Source: CAUZWH01 sp965224275
GTDB taxonomy: Bacteria; Pseudomonadota; Alphaproteobacteria; SHVV01
Length of the DNA: 64,000 bases
NCBI GenBank assembly: GCA_965224275.1
Contig: CBDCYR010000005.1
Coordinates: 434,001-498,000, forward strand
Direction of reading: 5' to 3'
The notes under the pieces were generated by a model. That model worked only from the letters and a program-made list of their open reading frames with translations, did not search any database and was not told the DNA's origin. A program made the position numbers and the translations under genes. Of this stretch, positions 46,305 through 55,213 are shown piece after piece (the stretch's first letter is position 1; every line of letters starts with the position of its first letter).

Positions 46305-46690
46305 CTGACAGAACGCAACAAGAGTTCTGTCAGCGGCAGTCGAACCGCCCAGCGGTTCTGACGAGACCTCGCGAACACCAACGGTGTTCTGCGTCCGCGG
46401 CAGTCGAACCGCCCAGCGGTTCTGACGAAACCTCGCGAACACCAACGGTGTTCTACGTCCGCGGCAGTCGAACCGCCCAGCGGTTCTGACGAAACCTCGC
46501 GAACACCAACGGTGTTCTGCGTCAGCGGCAGTCGAACCGCCCAGCGGTTCTGACGAAACCTCACGAACACCAACGGTGTTCTGCGTCCGCGGCAGTCGAA
46601 CCGCATAGCGGTTCTGACGAGAGCTCTCGAACACAAACGGTATTCTGCCCAGCAGTAAAATCTGAACAAAGCTCGCGAACACGTACCCGG
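46305..46690. repeat. Tandem array of five 64-bp hairpin repeats (family A)
   Basis: Copies begin at 46337, 46401, 46465, 46529 and 46593, spaced exactly 64 bp, with a degenerate sixth after 46650. Each holds two hairpins: H1 = GTC-GAACCGC-CCA-GCGGTTC-T-GAC with one bulged T, and H2 = GAACACC-AAC-GGTGTTC. A separate perfect 10-bp hairpin (CTGACAGAAC/GTTCTGTCAG) precedes the array at 46305-46333. H1 is the same unit as the single copies at 43741, 44430 and 62555. The array lies between convergent genes, 3 bp after the beta-subunit stop. The 64-bp period is not a multiple of three, so it is not coding. Confidence 0.92.
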
Positions 46691-46700
46691 CGCGGATCCA

Positions 46701-47237
46701 CTAACGCCGGTATCGCCGGTCTCGTGTGGGCTTGACCGTGTTCCAAGCCGCGGCCGCATCGCGCATGGTTTTTCCCTGGTTTGCCGCGTCGGCGAAGTAA
46801 TCGCGGATAAACTGATTGTATTCGCCGTGGTCGGCAATTTTTGGCGTGTAGCTCTTGTTCTCGCGGCGGTCTCGCTCGGCCACCCACTCGTCGATCAGAT
46901 CGCCATACGTCAATCCGTCATTGGCCAGCCGATACTGATTGACGTGATAGGTGAAATGAAAGTCGGGGCCGATCTGCGCCTTGAAGAATTCGCGAGTTTT
47001 CCTGTCGTTCTTGTAGTTGATGACCGGCGAGTCGCGGCGCAGGAGCGTCGCGGAGTCACGCGGCGCCTTGGTTGGCGGTTTGCTGATTTCACTGAAATTC
47101 GTCCCGCCGGTTAGATGTGCCAGAATTCTGCTACTCAGTTCAGGTTTGTACCCGTGAGTGGGTAAGCCGAGTTGTCGCGCAAAGGCGATGAGATCTTGCT
47201 TCATCCAATAATATGTCTTGAAGTCATCTGCACGCAT
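46701..47237 (-). CDS. SAP-like/DUF6434 domain protein
   Basis: 178 residues from the ATG at 47237 (an upstream in-frame start at 47294 is possible). The N-terminal MKQDLIAFARQLGLPTHGYK is a SAP-like DNA-binding helix pair (about 12-45). The C-terminal half, from INYKNDRKTREFFKAQIG to TVKPTRDRRYRR, matches the pattern I associate with DUF6434. Function unknown; a nucleic-acid-binding role is inferred from the SAP part. It converges on the repeat array. Confidence 0.75.
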   Translation of the reverse strand: MRADDFKTYYWMKQDLIAFARQLGLPTHGYKPELSSRILAHLTGGTNFSEISKPPTKAPRDSATLLRRDSPVINYKNDRKTREFFKAQIGPDFHFTYHVNQYRLANDGLTYGDLIDEWVAERDRRENKSYTPKIADHGEYNQFIRDYFADAANQGKTMRDAAAAWNTVKPTRDRRYRR

Positions 47238-47306
47238 AGCCGGCGCGAGCAGTGGTTTACGCGCCTCGCGCTTGCGCCCTCTGGCCACGCGCACCCTAAA
47301 CCCGCA

Positions 47307-49094
47307 CTACGCCCTGAGTTCTGCCCGCAACGCCTGGGTCGCCGCCTCGTCGACCGTCAAGGTTTCCTCGTCGACCGTTCCCGTCAGCACCACACCGTAG
47401 GCATCCCTGGCGCGTTCGATCGTTTCCCAGCCGCGTAAGACGTCACCCTGCACGCGCGCAGGTTCACGGTCCAATGGATCGCCGTAGCCACCACCGCCGG
47501 CGTTGAGAAACCGTACTTTCTCGCCAAACTTAAGATCGAACTGAGTGACGCCGGGCATTTGCTCGGCCTCGCCATTCGCGCCGACCCGATAATGCGCCGA
47601 CAGCTGGCCGTCACCGCCGCCGAGAACGCCTTGCGCTGGGTGAACCTGACTGTCCGAGGCGATGACGACTGTGATCGGATCATGTCGCGGGCCGTAGATA
47701 ACCTCGGCCGACGGCGAACCGCTGCGGCGACCAGGCCCGCCAGATCCCGCCCGCAAGCGTTGGCAGTCGATCAGGATCGGGTGTTTGATCTCGACCAGTT
47801 CGACACTCTCACGGTAAATCATCCCGCCGCCGGCCGGGATTCCAAACGTCACCCAGCCATCGGCCTGAGGACCGGCCGGGCCACCGTTTACGTTGAGCGA
47901 CAGTTGATTGATAAAGGGCTTGCCGTCGTGACGGTAGTCGGGACCAGAAACCACCGCGCTCATGCCGGTCCCGCCATGTGCCAAGCCGTGGCCGTCGCCA
48001 AGGGTCGCAAACGCCGATTGAATCACATTGATCAGGCGGTCGGCGATATTGGTCGTGGCCAGCGAGCAGGAGTACGGGAACTTCGGTTTACCGACGGCAC
48101 AGCCCTCGCGGATATGGATCCGAATTCGCCGGAACGAACCGGCGTTGCGCGGGATGCCGGTTTCGAGAGCATTGAGGATGCCGATCAGCGTGTTGTTGCG
48201 GACGCAGGCTTCCGACTGGTTCAGCCCGCAAGGCACATTGTCGATGTTGTCGCGCAGGTCAACGTCGATGTAACCGGCGTCTGGGTCGATGTCGATCGCG
48301 ACGTTGATGGGAATACCATCGGGCAACAGCGGCGGGATCGGATCATGCGTAACCGACGCTGCAACGTGCGCCTTCGATAGCTTGCCGATCGCTTGTGCGA
48401 TGCGGCGCTCCGAATAGTCCAACCACTGGTCGATGAACGCCTTGATCGTCGCCACGCCATATTTGGCGCACAGCTCCTCGAGTCGCCGTTCGCCGATCCG
48501 CGCCGATCCCAGTGTGGCGAGAAAATCGCCGTACCACTGGTCGGGAACGCGGATCCGCGCGCGGCACATGCGGATGATGTCGTCGATCATCTCGTAGTCG
48601 CGCTGCACCCGCACGCACGGAAAGATCAGCGCGCCCTCTTCGTATACGTCGCGTGCGGATGCGTGATAGGTCGAGGGAACCGAATTGCCGATATCGGCCT
48701 GATGCGCCTTGGCACAGGTGGTGAACAAGTGCTCCCCGTCTACGAATACCGGTATGAGGATTGTTAGATCGGCCGCATGGGTGTTGCCGAGATAGGGATC
48801 GTTATGCACAAAGGCATCGCCCACGGCGAGATCGTCGTGCAGATCACACATCGACTGGGTTTGGATATCCGAACCGAAGACGTGAACTGGGATTCCGTCG
48901 GTTGCCGTCAACAGCAGATTATCGGCGGTGACGATGGTGCAGGAGAAATCGCGTGCGCTCGCGATCACGGTAGAGCGCGCGCTCCGCAGCAACGTGTTCG
49001 ACATTTCCCGTACGATCGCGTCGACCCGGTTGGAAATGACCGAAACCGTTACCGGATCGAGTTCATCGGTTTGATCGAGGCTGTTGCTGTTCAT
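47307..49094 (-). CDS. Hydantoinase B/oxoprolinase family protein (HyuB-like), pair 2
   Basis: 595-residue B subunit acting with the gene just upstream. Family features: NTLLRSARSTVIASARDFSC-like N-terminal region, VHNDPYLGNTHAADLT, and GAGGGMIYRESVEL-like glycine-rich block with LRAGSGGPGRRSGSP. It overlaps the A gene by 4 bp (ATGA). It is longer than the pair 1 B protein (559 residues) and the two are divergent, so they probably act on different cyclic amides. Confidence 0.88.
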   Translation of the reverse strand: MNSNSLDQTDELDPVTVSVISNRVDAIVREMSNTLLRSARSTVIASARDFSCTIVTADNLLLTATDGIPVHVFGSDIQTQSMCDLHDDLAVGDAFVHNDPYLGNTHAADLTILIPVFVDGEHLFTTCAKAHQADIGNSVPSTYHASARDVYEEGALIFPCVRVQRDYEMIDDIIRMCRARIRVPDQWYGDFLATLGSARIGERRLEELCAKYGVATIKAFIDQWLDYSERRIAQAIGKLSKAHVAASVTHDPIPPLLPDGIPINVAIDIDPDAGYIDVDLRDNIDNVPCGLNQSEACVRNNTLIGILNALETGIPRNAGSFRRIRIHIREGCAVGKPKFPYSCSLATTNIADRLINVIQSAFATLGDGHGLAHGGTGMSAVVSGPDYRHDGKPFINQLSLNVNGGPAGPQADGWVTFGIPAGGGMIYRESVELVEIKHPILIDCQRLRAGSGGPGRRSGSPSAEVIYGPRHDPITVVIASDSQVHPAQGVLGGGDGQLSAHYRVGANGEAEQMPGVTQFDLKFGEKVRFLNAGGGGYGDPLDREPARVQGDVLRGWETIERARDAYGVVLTGTVDEETLTVDEAATQALRAELRA

Positions 49095-51169
49095 GTCATC
49101 ACCGAGTCTAGTAGATAGTTTCCGGTCGCGCTTCGGCGCGCGCTCATTCCTGGGTAGACAACCAACGTCGTGGTTGGCTCCTCAATAATCGCCGGGCCCG
49201 CGATCGTCGCGTTGGCTGGAACGTCTCGGCCTCGGAAGATCGGCGTCGCAACCGCGTCGTCACCAAAATAGGCCTCACGCTCGCCCTTCGGCGCGAGGGT
49301 GTCTGGTGTTACCTCGGCAGCACTCGCGCGCTCGGCTGGATCAAGCGGGATCGTTACCCGCCCCTTCCAATTCAAACATTCGAGCTCGCCCTCCGGATCC
49401 CAAACCGCATAGATGCGCTCGTGGATCCGATGAAACGCTTCGACCAAGGCGGCAATATCGGCGTCGCTGTGAAAGCGGTCAACCGGGAGCGGGATTTCCA
49501 GTTCCCAAATTTGGAAGCGATAGCGGCCCTCGACGACGTAGCTTTTGCGCGCCCGTTTTGCCGCATCGTCGCCAAGCGACGCGGCAAAACGATCGAGTTC
49601 GTCTTCGATCGCCTGCAACGCCGCATTGACGCCATCGAAATCGAAGCCGCCAGACGAAGTCACTCGGCTTGCCGCGTGTTCGAAGACGATGTCGGCGAAC
49701 TGCATCCCGCAGGCACTGAGCACGCTCGCGGTCTCCGGTAAAATCACGCGGGCGCATTCAAGCTCGCGCGCGATCGGCATGATGTTGAGGCCGGCGGCAC
49801 CGCCGCCGGCGACGATCACGCATTCGCGTGGATCAAAGCCCTCGGCGACCGTGATCTCCTGGATCGCTTTTATCATCAACTCGCCGGCAAGATTGTTAAC
49901 CGCGTAGGCCGCGTTCTCGACTGAGATGCCAAGCGGCTCGGCAATGCTTGTGAGTGCCGCTCGTGCCGCATTGAGATCGAGCGCCATGCGTCCGCCGAGA
50001 AAGAAGTCCGGATCGATATAGCCCAGAACTGCGGCAGCGTCGGTCACGGTCGGCTCCTCCCCGCCGCCGCCATAGCACGCCGGGCCCGGATCGGCACCGG
50101 CGCTGTGCGGTCCGATCTGTAGGAGGCCACCGGGATCGATCCATGCGATGGAGCCGCCGCCGGCGCCAATGCTCCGCACATCGACCGCAGAAATACCGAG
50201 GATGTCGCCACGCCAGCGCCCGCCAATCCAGGTTTCGCGCGTGTGTTTTACATCGCCGCCGCGTACCAGGCTCACATCGAACGTCGTGCCGCCGGTATCG
50301 CAAATGATGACGTCCTCACCCATCTTTTCGACCGCGGCGTAGGACCGCCCTGCGATCGGGGCCATAGCCGGGCCGGAGCGTACCGAGTGAATCGGCCGCT
50401 CGGCCAACTCGCGCACGTTCATACAGCCGCCAACGGCCGTGCTGACCAGGACTTCGCCGGCATATCCAGCGGACCGAAGGTCGGACTCCATCGCCTGCAA
50501 ATGCGCGCGCATCACCGGCTTAAGTGAGGCATCGATGGCCGTGGCCGACGCGCGCCGATATTCCCGCACCACCGGTAACAGCCGATGCGACAGCGTGTAG
50601 GGCACGTCGGGCAGGATTTCGTCCAGCGCCTCGGCCAATGCGAGTTCGTGGTCCGGGTTCGCGATCGACCACAGGAGGCACACCGCAACTGCATCGAACT
50701 GGCGATCGCGGATGCGCTCGATGACGCTGCGAGCTTGGTCGCGATCGATCGGCCTGACCACGCCGCCTTCGGCGTCGATCCGCTCTGAGATTTCGAAGGT
50801 ACTGTGTTGGGGGATGTAGGGCTCGGGATAGTCGGCCGTGAAGTCGAAGGCATTTTCCTTGCCGCCTTCGCGCAACACCAGAATGTTGGGAAATCCCTCG
50901 GTAAGAAGGAGCGCGGTCTTGGCCACGCGTTTCTCGACGATCGCATTGGTCGCCCGCGTCGTGCCGTAGATCAATATGTCGGTGGCGGCGAGAACATCGC
51001 CGAGGCTGAGCCCGAGATCTCCCGCCGTAATCTCGATCGCGCTCCGCATCCCGTCAAAAATGCGCTCTGGCGTGGTCATCGACTTACCAACTGCCAATCG
51101 ACCGTGATCGTCCGCGATCACCACGTCAGTGAACGTGCCGCCGGTATCGACCGTCACCCGATAACCCAA
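49091..51169 (-). CDS. Hydantoinase A/oxoprolinase family protein (HyuA-like), pair 2
   Basis: 692 residues from a TTG start at 51169, chosen because GAGGGGAG lies just upstream and the product then begins MGYRVTVDTGGTFTDVV, the normal family start; upstream codons read Cys-rich repeat DNA. The second ASKHA phosphate motif is ICDTGGTTFDVSLV near residue 285. It is transcribed from DNA at the edge of the 183-bp repeat array. Confidence 0.87.
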   Translation of the reverse strand: MGYRVTVDTGGTFTDVVIADDHGRLAVGKSMTTPERIFDGMRSAIEITAGDLGLSLGDVLAATDILIYGTTRATNAIVEKRVAKTALLLTEGFPNILVLREGGKENAFDFTADYPEPYIPQHSTFEISERIDAEGGVVRPIDRDQARSVIERIRDRQFDAVAVCLLWSIANPDHELALAEALDEILPDVPYTLSHRLLPVVREYRRASATAIDASLKPVMRAHLQAMESDLRSAGYAGEVLVSTAVGGCMNVRELAERPIHSVRSGPAMAPIAGRSYAAVEKMGEDVIICDTGGTTFDVSLVRGGDVKHTRETWIGGRWRGDILGISAVDVRSIGAGGGSIAWIDPGGLLQIGPHSAGADPGPACYGGGGEEPTVTDAAAVLGYIDPDFFLGGRMALDLNAARAALTSIAEPLGISVENAAYAVNNLAGELMIKAIQEITVAEGFDPRECVIVAGGGAAGLNIMPIARELECARVILPETASVLSACGMQFADIVFEHAASRVTSSGGFDFDGVNAALQAIEDELDRFAASLGDDAAKRARKSYVVEGRYRFQIWELEIPLPVDRFHSDADIAALVEAFHRIHERIYAVWDPEGELECLNWKGRVTIPLDPAERASAAEVTPDTLAPKGEREAYFGDDAVATPIFRGRDVPANATIAGPAIIEEPTTTLVVYPGMSARRSATGNYLLDSVMT

Positions 51170-51297
51170 ATCCCCACTCCCCTCGCCTAACTGGCAACAG
51201 TATAAGCAAGGAGCGACGCCACGCGAGCACCACACCGCGGGACCACACGGCAACTAGCAAGATGAAGCTCAAGCCTACCGCGGTCTCCCCTAACAAT

Positions 51298-51946
51298 CCC
51301 TCTCCCGCTTCGCCGGAGAGGGAGCTCCGCCGACACGGCGCCCAAGCACGTGCACGCATAGCGCCACCGCAATCCCTTTCCCAAGGATTTGGGAGAGGGT
51401 AGGGTGAGGGTTCGACTTACACGAACAGAGGCGCCAAACGAGCTGCCGATCACTTCTTACGGCAGACCCTCACCCCCGCCCTCTCCCACTTCGCGGGAGA
51501 GGGGGCTCTGCCGGCACGGTGGCCACGCACGTGCACGCATAGCGCCACCGCAATCCCTCTCCCAAGGATTTGGGAGAGGGTAGGGTGAGGGTTCGACTTA
51601 CACGAACAGAGGCGCCAAACGAACTGCCGATCACTTCTCACGGCCAGACCCTCACCCCCCCCCGCCCTCTCCCACTTCGCGGGAGAGCGAGCTCTGCCGG
51701 CACGGCGGCTACGCACGTGCACGCATAGCACCACCGCAATCCCTCTCCCAAGGACTTGGGAGAGGGTAGGGTGAGGGTTCGACTTACACGAACAGAGGCG
51801 CCAAACGAGCTGCCGATCACTTCTCATGGCCAGACCCTCACCCCCGCCTTCTCCCACTTCGCGGGACAGGGAGCTCCGCCGGCACGGTGGCCACGCACGT
51901 GCACGCATAGCGCCATCGCAATCCCTCTCCCAAGGACTTGGGAGAG
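51298..51946. repeat. Tandem array of about 183-bp repeats (left part)
   Basis: Near-identical units begin at 51298, 51479, 51665 and 51847 (periods 181, 186 and 182 bp). Each has CCCTCTCCC-cacttcg-GGGAGAGGG-type inverted repeats, a GCACGTGC core, and a second CTCTCCCAAGG...TTGGGAGAG hairpin. The fourth unit is cut by the IS110 element; its remainder is at 53435-53517 and a partial fifth follows to about 53558. Frames through it are by-products of low stop content. Confidence 0.9.
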
Positions 51947-52016
51947 ATGACATGGGTCGGTGGGCATGCAATCCGGTAGGTTTGTTGTTCCCGCAACCAA
52001 CCCCCGGAGACGAGAG

Positions 52017-53157
52017 ATGCAAGCATCCCCCATCAGCACACCCACCGGTGAGCATAGTGCCACGCTTTTTGCGACGATCGAACTGAGTCAGAAGGAATGG
52101 CTGGTGACGCTTTTGAGCCCGGACTGTGATCGGATGTCGCGCCATCGAGTGGTGGCGAATGACAGCGAGGGGTTGGTGACGCTGTTTGTTCGGAAGCGAA
52201 CGCGCGCTGAACGTAGATTGGCCCAACCGGTATCGATCGTGAGCTGCTACGAAGCCGGCTATGACGGTTTTTGGCTGCACCGGTTCCTTTGTGCGTCTGG
52301 GATCGAGAACTGTGTGTTTGATCCGGCGAGCATTGCGGTTGATCGCCGCGCACGCCGGGCCAAGAGTGACCGCATTGACGGTGAACTTCTGTTGCGTACG
52401 CTGATGGCCTATCGGCGTGGCGAGCCACGTGTTGTGCGTGTTGTCCGTGTCCCGAGCCCGGCCCAGGAGGATGCGCGGCGCGGCGAACGCGAACGCCGGC
52501 GGCTGATCAAAGAGCGCACGGCGCACATCAACCGCATCAAGGGCCTGTTGCGCAGCCAAGGTCTGGGGGCGGGTAAGCCATGCCACACCGAGTGGCCGGC
52601 CTGGCTTGCCGATCAGAGCGATTGGCAGAGCCAGCCGGTATTGCCGCAGTTGCACACCGAACTCGTGCACGAACATGCCCGGCTGATGCTGGTGTTGCCA
52701 GCAGATCACCACCTACCAGGCGGAACGTGCGCGGACACCACATCCGAGCTTGGCCCGACAGGTTGAAAGGCTGACCCGGCTTAAGGGTATCGGCCCGACC
52801 ATCGCGACCACCCTGGCGGGCGAGGTGTTCTGGAAGGACTTCAACAACCGTCGTGAGGTCGCCAGCTATGTCGGCCTGGCCCCCAGTCCGTGGCGTAGCG
52901 GTGGTGTTGTTCGCGAACAGGGGATCAGCAAAGCCGGCAACGCCCGAGCCCGTCAGACCGCGGTCGAGATGGCCTGGCTGTGGTTGCGTCATCAACCTGA
53001 TAGCAAGCTGAGCCGATGGTTCCATGAACGCGTGAACGGCGCTCACGGCAGGCTCAAAAAGATCATGATCGTCGCCTTGGCGCGCAAGTTGATCATCGCC
53101 CTGTGGCGTTACCTCACCACCGGCCTGGTGCCGAGCGATGCGGTCTGTAAAGCCTAA
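52017..53157 (+). pseudogene. IS110-family transposase (DEDD), +1 frameshift
   Basis: The ATG at 52017 follows GGAGACGAGAG. The N-terminal RuvC-like DEDD domain has acidic residues in FATIELSQKEW, CYEAGYDGFW and KSDRIDGELLL. The C-terminal Transposase_20 domain has RLTRLKGIGPTIATTLAGEVF and QGISKAGNARAR with the nucleophile Ser. The frame shifts near 52698, where TTGCCAGCAG would be expected to read TTGCAGCAG; removing one C restores LVLQQITTYQAERARTPHP and a protein of about 379 residues. As written it is not translatable into an active recombinase. Confidence 0.85.
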
Positions 53158-53434
53158 CACCGACACCACCTCACCTTCGCGGCGATCGCACAAGCGATCA
53201 CGCGGGCGGATGGTGACCGACCCTACCCTGGGCAACCAACGCCGACGGGAGAGATGGGTCCCATCCACTTTGGCCTCAGCCATGCGGCATTTGGGTGCGA
53301 GCGAGCATCGCTCGACCGGATATGAGGTGATGCGGGTCAATCGCATCAAACAAACAAGGCCTGCCCGTGTAACGATCCGATATCGCCACCGCCAAACCAA
53401 CCGGAGCCCACCCTTGACACCGAGTCCCCCATAT
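53158..53434 (+). ncRNA. Candidate bridge RNA region in the IS110 right end
   Basis: This 277-bp non-coding end contains ACCCTACCCT (53220-53229), the reverse complement of the right target flank AGGGTAGGGT, and GGGAGAG (53247-53253), identical to the left target flank. They lie on opposite sides of a possible stem-loop (GACCC/GGGTC outside, GGC/GCC inside). One guide pairing with each target strand is how IS110 bridge RNAs select targets. Near the end, ATATGAG recurs next to a perfect TGATGCG/CGCATCA hairpin and equals the right element junction. Expression and strand are unproven. Confidence 0.5.
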
Positions 53435-53558
53435 GAGGGTAGGGTGAGGGTTCGACTAATACGAACAGAGGCGCCAAACGAGTAGCCGATCACTTCTGAC
53501 GGCGGGACCCCCCCCCGCCCTCTCCCACTTCGCCGGAGAGGGAGCTCCGCCGACGTTT
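53435..53558. repeat. Tandem array of about 183-bp repeats (right part)
   Basis: This is the remainder of the IS110-split unit (53435-53517) and a partial fifth unit with CCCTCTCCC/GGAGAGGGAG. It ends at the stop codon of the leftward formyl-THF cyclo-ligase gene. Confidence 0.88.
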
Positions 53559-53559
53559 G

Positions 53560-54300
53560 CTATTTTCCTCGACGCACGCCCTGCAACGCCTGGAGGTCGC
53601 CCAATACCGGCATCACCACGAGGGCGTCATCGTCGAGCAGCTCCCAGTTGATACCGGTTGGCGGCGGCGGTGGGTTCTTGACGACGATCGTTCGTGTCGG
53701 GGTGACGATCACCGACAGCGGCAAATCGTTGGCCTCGGCGGGAAACCTTACCACCACCTGAACATCGTGGACGGTGGTCGCCACCGGCACCGGCTTGTGG
53801 CCGAGTTCGCGCAGGATCGCGTATTCGATGTCGCTGTAACCCTCGCCCTTGCCGCAGCGCCGCCCGCCCGCCGTTACAGCCACCGAGCCGGTCACGATAC
53901 CGTCGAGTTGCGGCATATCTGCGAGCGCCACGGCCGCGCCCCACTTGGCACCGCGCGAGAGGCCGGCCGCTTCGGCGATCTTGTCAGGTGGGATGTTCGC
54001 CCGGTCGAATTTTCGAAACCCACCGCGCAGCCGAGGCGTCGGCACGTAAACAATGCTGCCGCGGCGCAAGGCTTCCTCGCGCAAATAACGCTGCGGCGCG
54101 TCGGGGTTGACCTTGATCGCACCGGCATCGCGCCACGGCGGCGTATCGAGCAGTCGCAACGCTGCCTCCTTGGCGCCTTTGAAGTTGGGAATGCGGCCGT
54201 GCGGCGGAAACGGAAAACGCGCTAGCTTCTCATCACGCAAGCGGTCCCAGATCGCGTTTCGCGCGTCGGCCTTGCTGGAGAAGCGTCGCTGCCCCGGCAT
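53560..54300 (-). CDS. 5-formyltetrahydrofolate cyclo-ligase family protein
   Basis: 246-residue protein of the MTHFS/COG0212 family, which makes 5,10-methenyl-THF from 5-formyl-THF with ATP. The family segments are the Lys/Arg-rich N-terminus SSKADARNAIWDRL, VYVPTPRLRGGFRKFD, and the phosphate-binding GGRRCGKGEGYSDIEYAIL (about 165-183). The proline-rich C-terminus is unusual. This longer branch (also seen in eukaryotic MTHFSD) may have a different substrate from compact Fau/YgfA. Confidence 0.83.
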   Translation of the reverse strand: MPGQRRFSSKADARNAIWDRLRDEKLARFPFPPHGRIPNFKGAKEAALRLLDTPPWRDAGAIKVNPDAPQRYLREEALRRGSIVYVPTPRLRGGFRKFDRANIPPDKIAEAAGLSRGAKWGAAVALADMPQLDGIVTGSVAVTAGGRRCGKGEGYSDIEYAILRELGHKPVPVATTVHDVQVVVRFPAEANDLPLSVIVTPTRTIVVKNPPPPPTGINWELLDDDALVVMPVLGDLQALQGVRRGK

Positions 54301-54341
54301 GGGGGCTTAGTGTCTCAACCGTCGCGCCCAAAATTCCCTCT

Positions 54342-54424
54342 CCACCCTTTGGGGGGTTCGAAGGAGTGACCGTCGTGCCAGTGGCACGGCGCAAGCGCGC
54401 CTTCGTGGGGCTAGGGTGAGGGGG
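54342..54424. repeat. Dispersed hairpin repeat, family C, copy 2
   Basis: Same unit as 17631-17705: CCCTTTGGGG, then GTGACCGTCGTGCCAGTGGC, ending GGGTGAGGGG. The core stem CGTGCC/GGCACG replaces CGCGC/GCGCG of the other copy, so pairing is preserved with different bases. Confidence 0.75.
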
Positions 54425-54470
54425 GCGATTGCAACCAAATCCGCGTCAGCCAGACATCACAACCAGGATC

Positions 54471-55202
54471 TCAAGAAGACCGCAGGAGTGGGTGGCGAGT
54501 CTCCATCAGATCGGCCCGCGGCGGTCGCAGCCGCTTGACCGGAATGCGGTACACCCGACTGTCGCCGATGACGTAGGTCTCCACCGCATCGGGAAACAGA
54601 TCGGAAATCGCGTTATCCATCACGTTGAGGCCGCCGGTGAAGGCACCGAACGCCGGCAGGATCAGTCGCCGCGCGTCGGTCACGAAACAGCGCCGGCTCA
54701 CCGTCCGGCTGCGGGTCCGTACCACCGCCTTGGGATGATAGTGGCCCGACACCTCACCTGGCTCGGTAGCCGGGTGCGCAATATGGCGAAACGTGAGGTC
54801 GTCGCTCGTCCATTCTCGCGTGATCAGGCCGCCGATTTCCTTGGGCACATGCGGATCGTGGTTGCCCGTAATCCATATCCAACGCACATTCTCGGCCAGT
54901 TCGGCCAACCGCACGGCATCCTCATGCTGCAACCGGTCAAACGCTTCGCCATCGTGAAAACTATCGCCTAGACACACGATTCGCTTCGGCGCAAACGCCC
55001 GCATCGCGCCGCTCAACGTCTCTAGCGTGCGGCGCGTGTCGTACGGCGGCAGCAGCGTGCCTTTGGCAACGTACGACGAGCCCTTCTCGAAATGCAGGTC
55101 GGCGACGACCAGGGTGCGGCTTTTCGTCAGGAACGCAGCGCCCGAGGAATGCAAAAGCAGAGGCTGGCCGCAGAGCGCATATTCGAGGGTCATGTTGTCC
55201 AT
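54471..55202 (-). CDS. pdeM: Ligase-associated DNA damage response endonuclease PdeM
   Basis: 243-residue metallophosphoesterase of the four-gene ligase-associated repair set. Metal-binding motifs: VVADLHFEKGS (Asp-x-His), CLGDSFHDG (Gly-Asp), WITGNHDPH (Gly-Asn-His-Asp) and SGHYHPKAV (Gly-His-x-His). It is upstream of the lhr-like gene in reverse order, separated by a 33-bp inverted repeat. The ATG at 55202 is used; MTLEYAL from 55193 is the alternative. It probably trims DNA ends together with the other three proteins. Confidence 0.88.
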   Translation of the reverse strand: MDNMTLEYALCGQPLLLHSSGAAFLTKSRTLVVADLHFEKGSSYVAKGTLLPPYDTRRTLETLSGAMRAFAPKRIVCLGDSFHDGEAFDRLQHEDAVRLAELAENVRWIWITGNHDPHVPKEIGGLITREWTSDDLTFRHIAHPATEPGEVSGHYHPKAVVRTRSRTVSRRCFVTDARRLILPAFGAFTGGLNVMDNAISDLFPDAVETYVIGDSRVYRIPVKRLRPPRADLMETRHPLLRSS

Positions 55203-55213
55203 ATAATTTGTGA

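Larger units (their letters stand above)
51947..53434 (+). mobile_element. IS110-family (IS1111-type layout) element inserted in the repeat array
   Basis: The element lies exactly between TTGGGAGAG and GGTAGGGTGAGG of one repeat unit; removing it leaves a normal 183-bp unit. GAG is present at both junctions, so the exact ends are uncertain by 3 bp. There are no terminal inverted repeats of the DDE type. A short left end (70 bp) precedes the transposase gene and a long right end (277 bp) follows, the layout of the IS1111 group. Confidence 0.88.

Noticed and set aside
46305..46690. CRISPR array
   Set aside because: The whole 64-bp unit is repeated with no unique spacers, and no cas genes are present.
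46059..46837. Long minus-strand frames through the 64-bp repeats, giving repetitive Arg/Trp-rich proteins
   Set aside because: The period of 64 bp is not a multiple of three, so every frame repeats in rotated form; the openness follows from low stop content in the hairpins.
51400..51420. tRNA T-loop-like GGTTCGA words in the repeats
   Set aside because: No acceptor or anticodon stems surround them; they are part of the repeat unit.
51450..52712. A 420-codon minus-strand frame across the 183-bp repeats and the IS110 transposase
   Set aside because: It is antisense to a well-supported transposase and its other part is tandem repeat DNA.
52690..52760. Programmed frameshift in the IS110 transposase
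   Set aside because: IS110 transposases are normally one frame, and no slippery heptamer with a downstream structure is evident; a one-base insertion is simpler.
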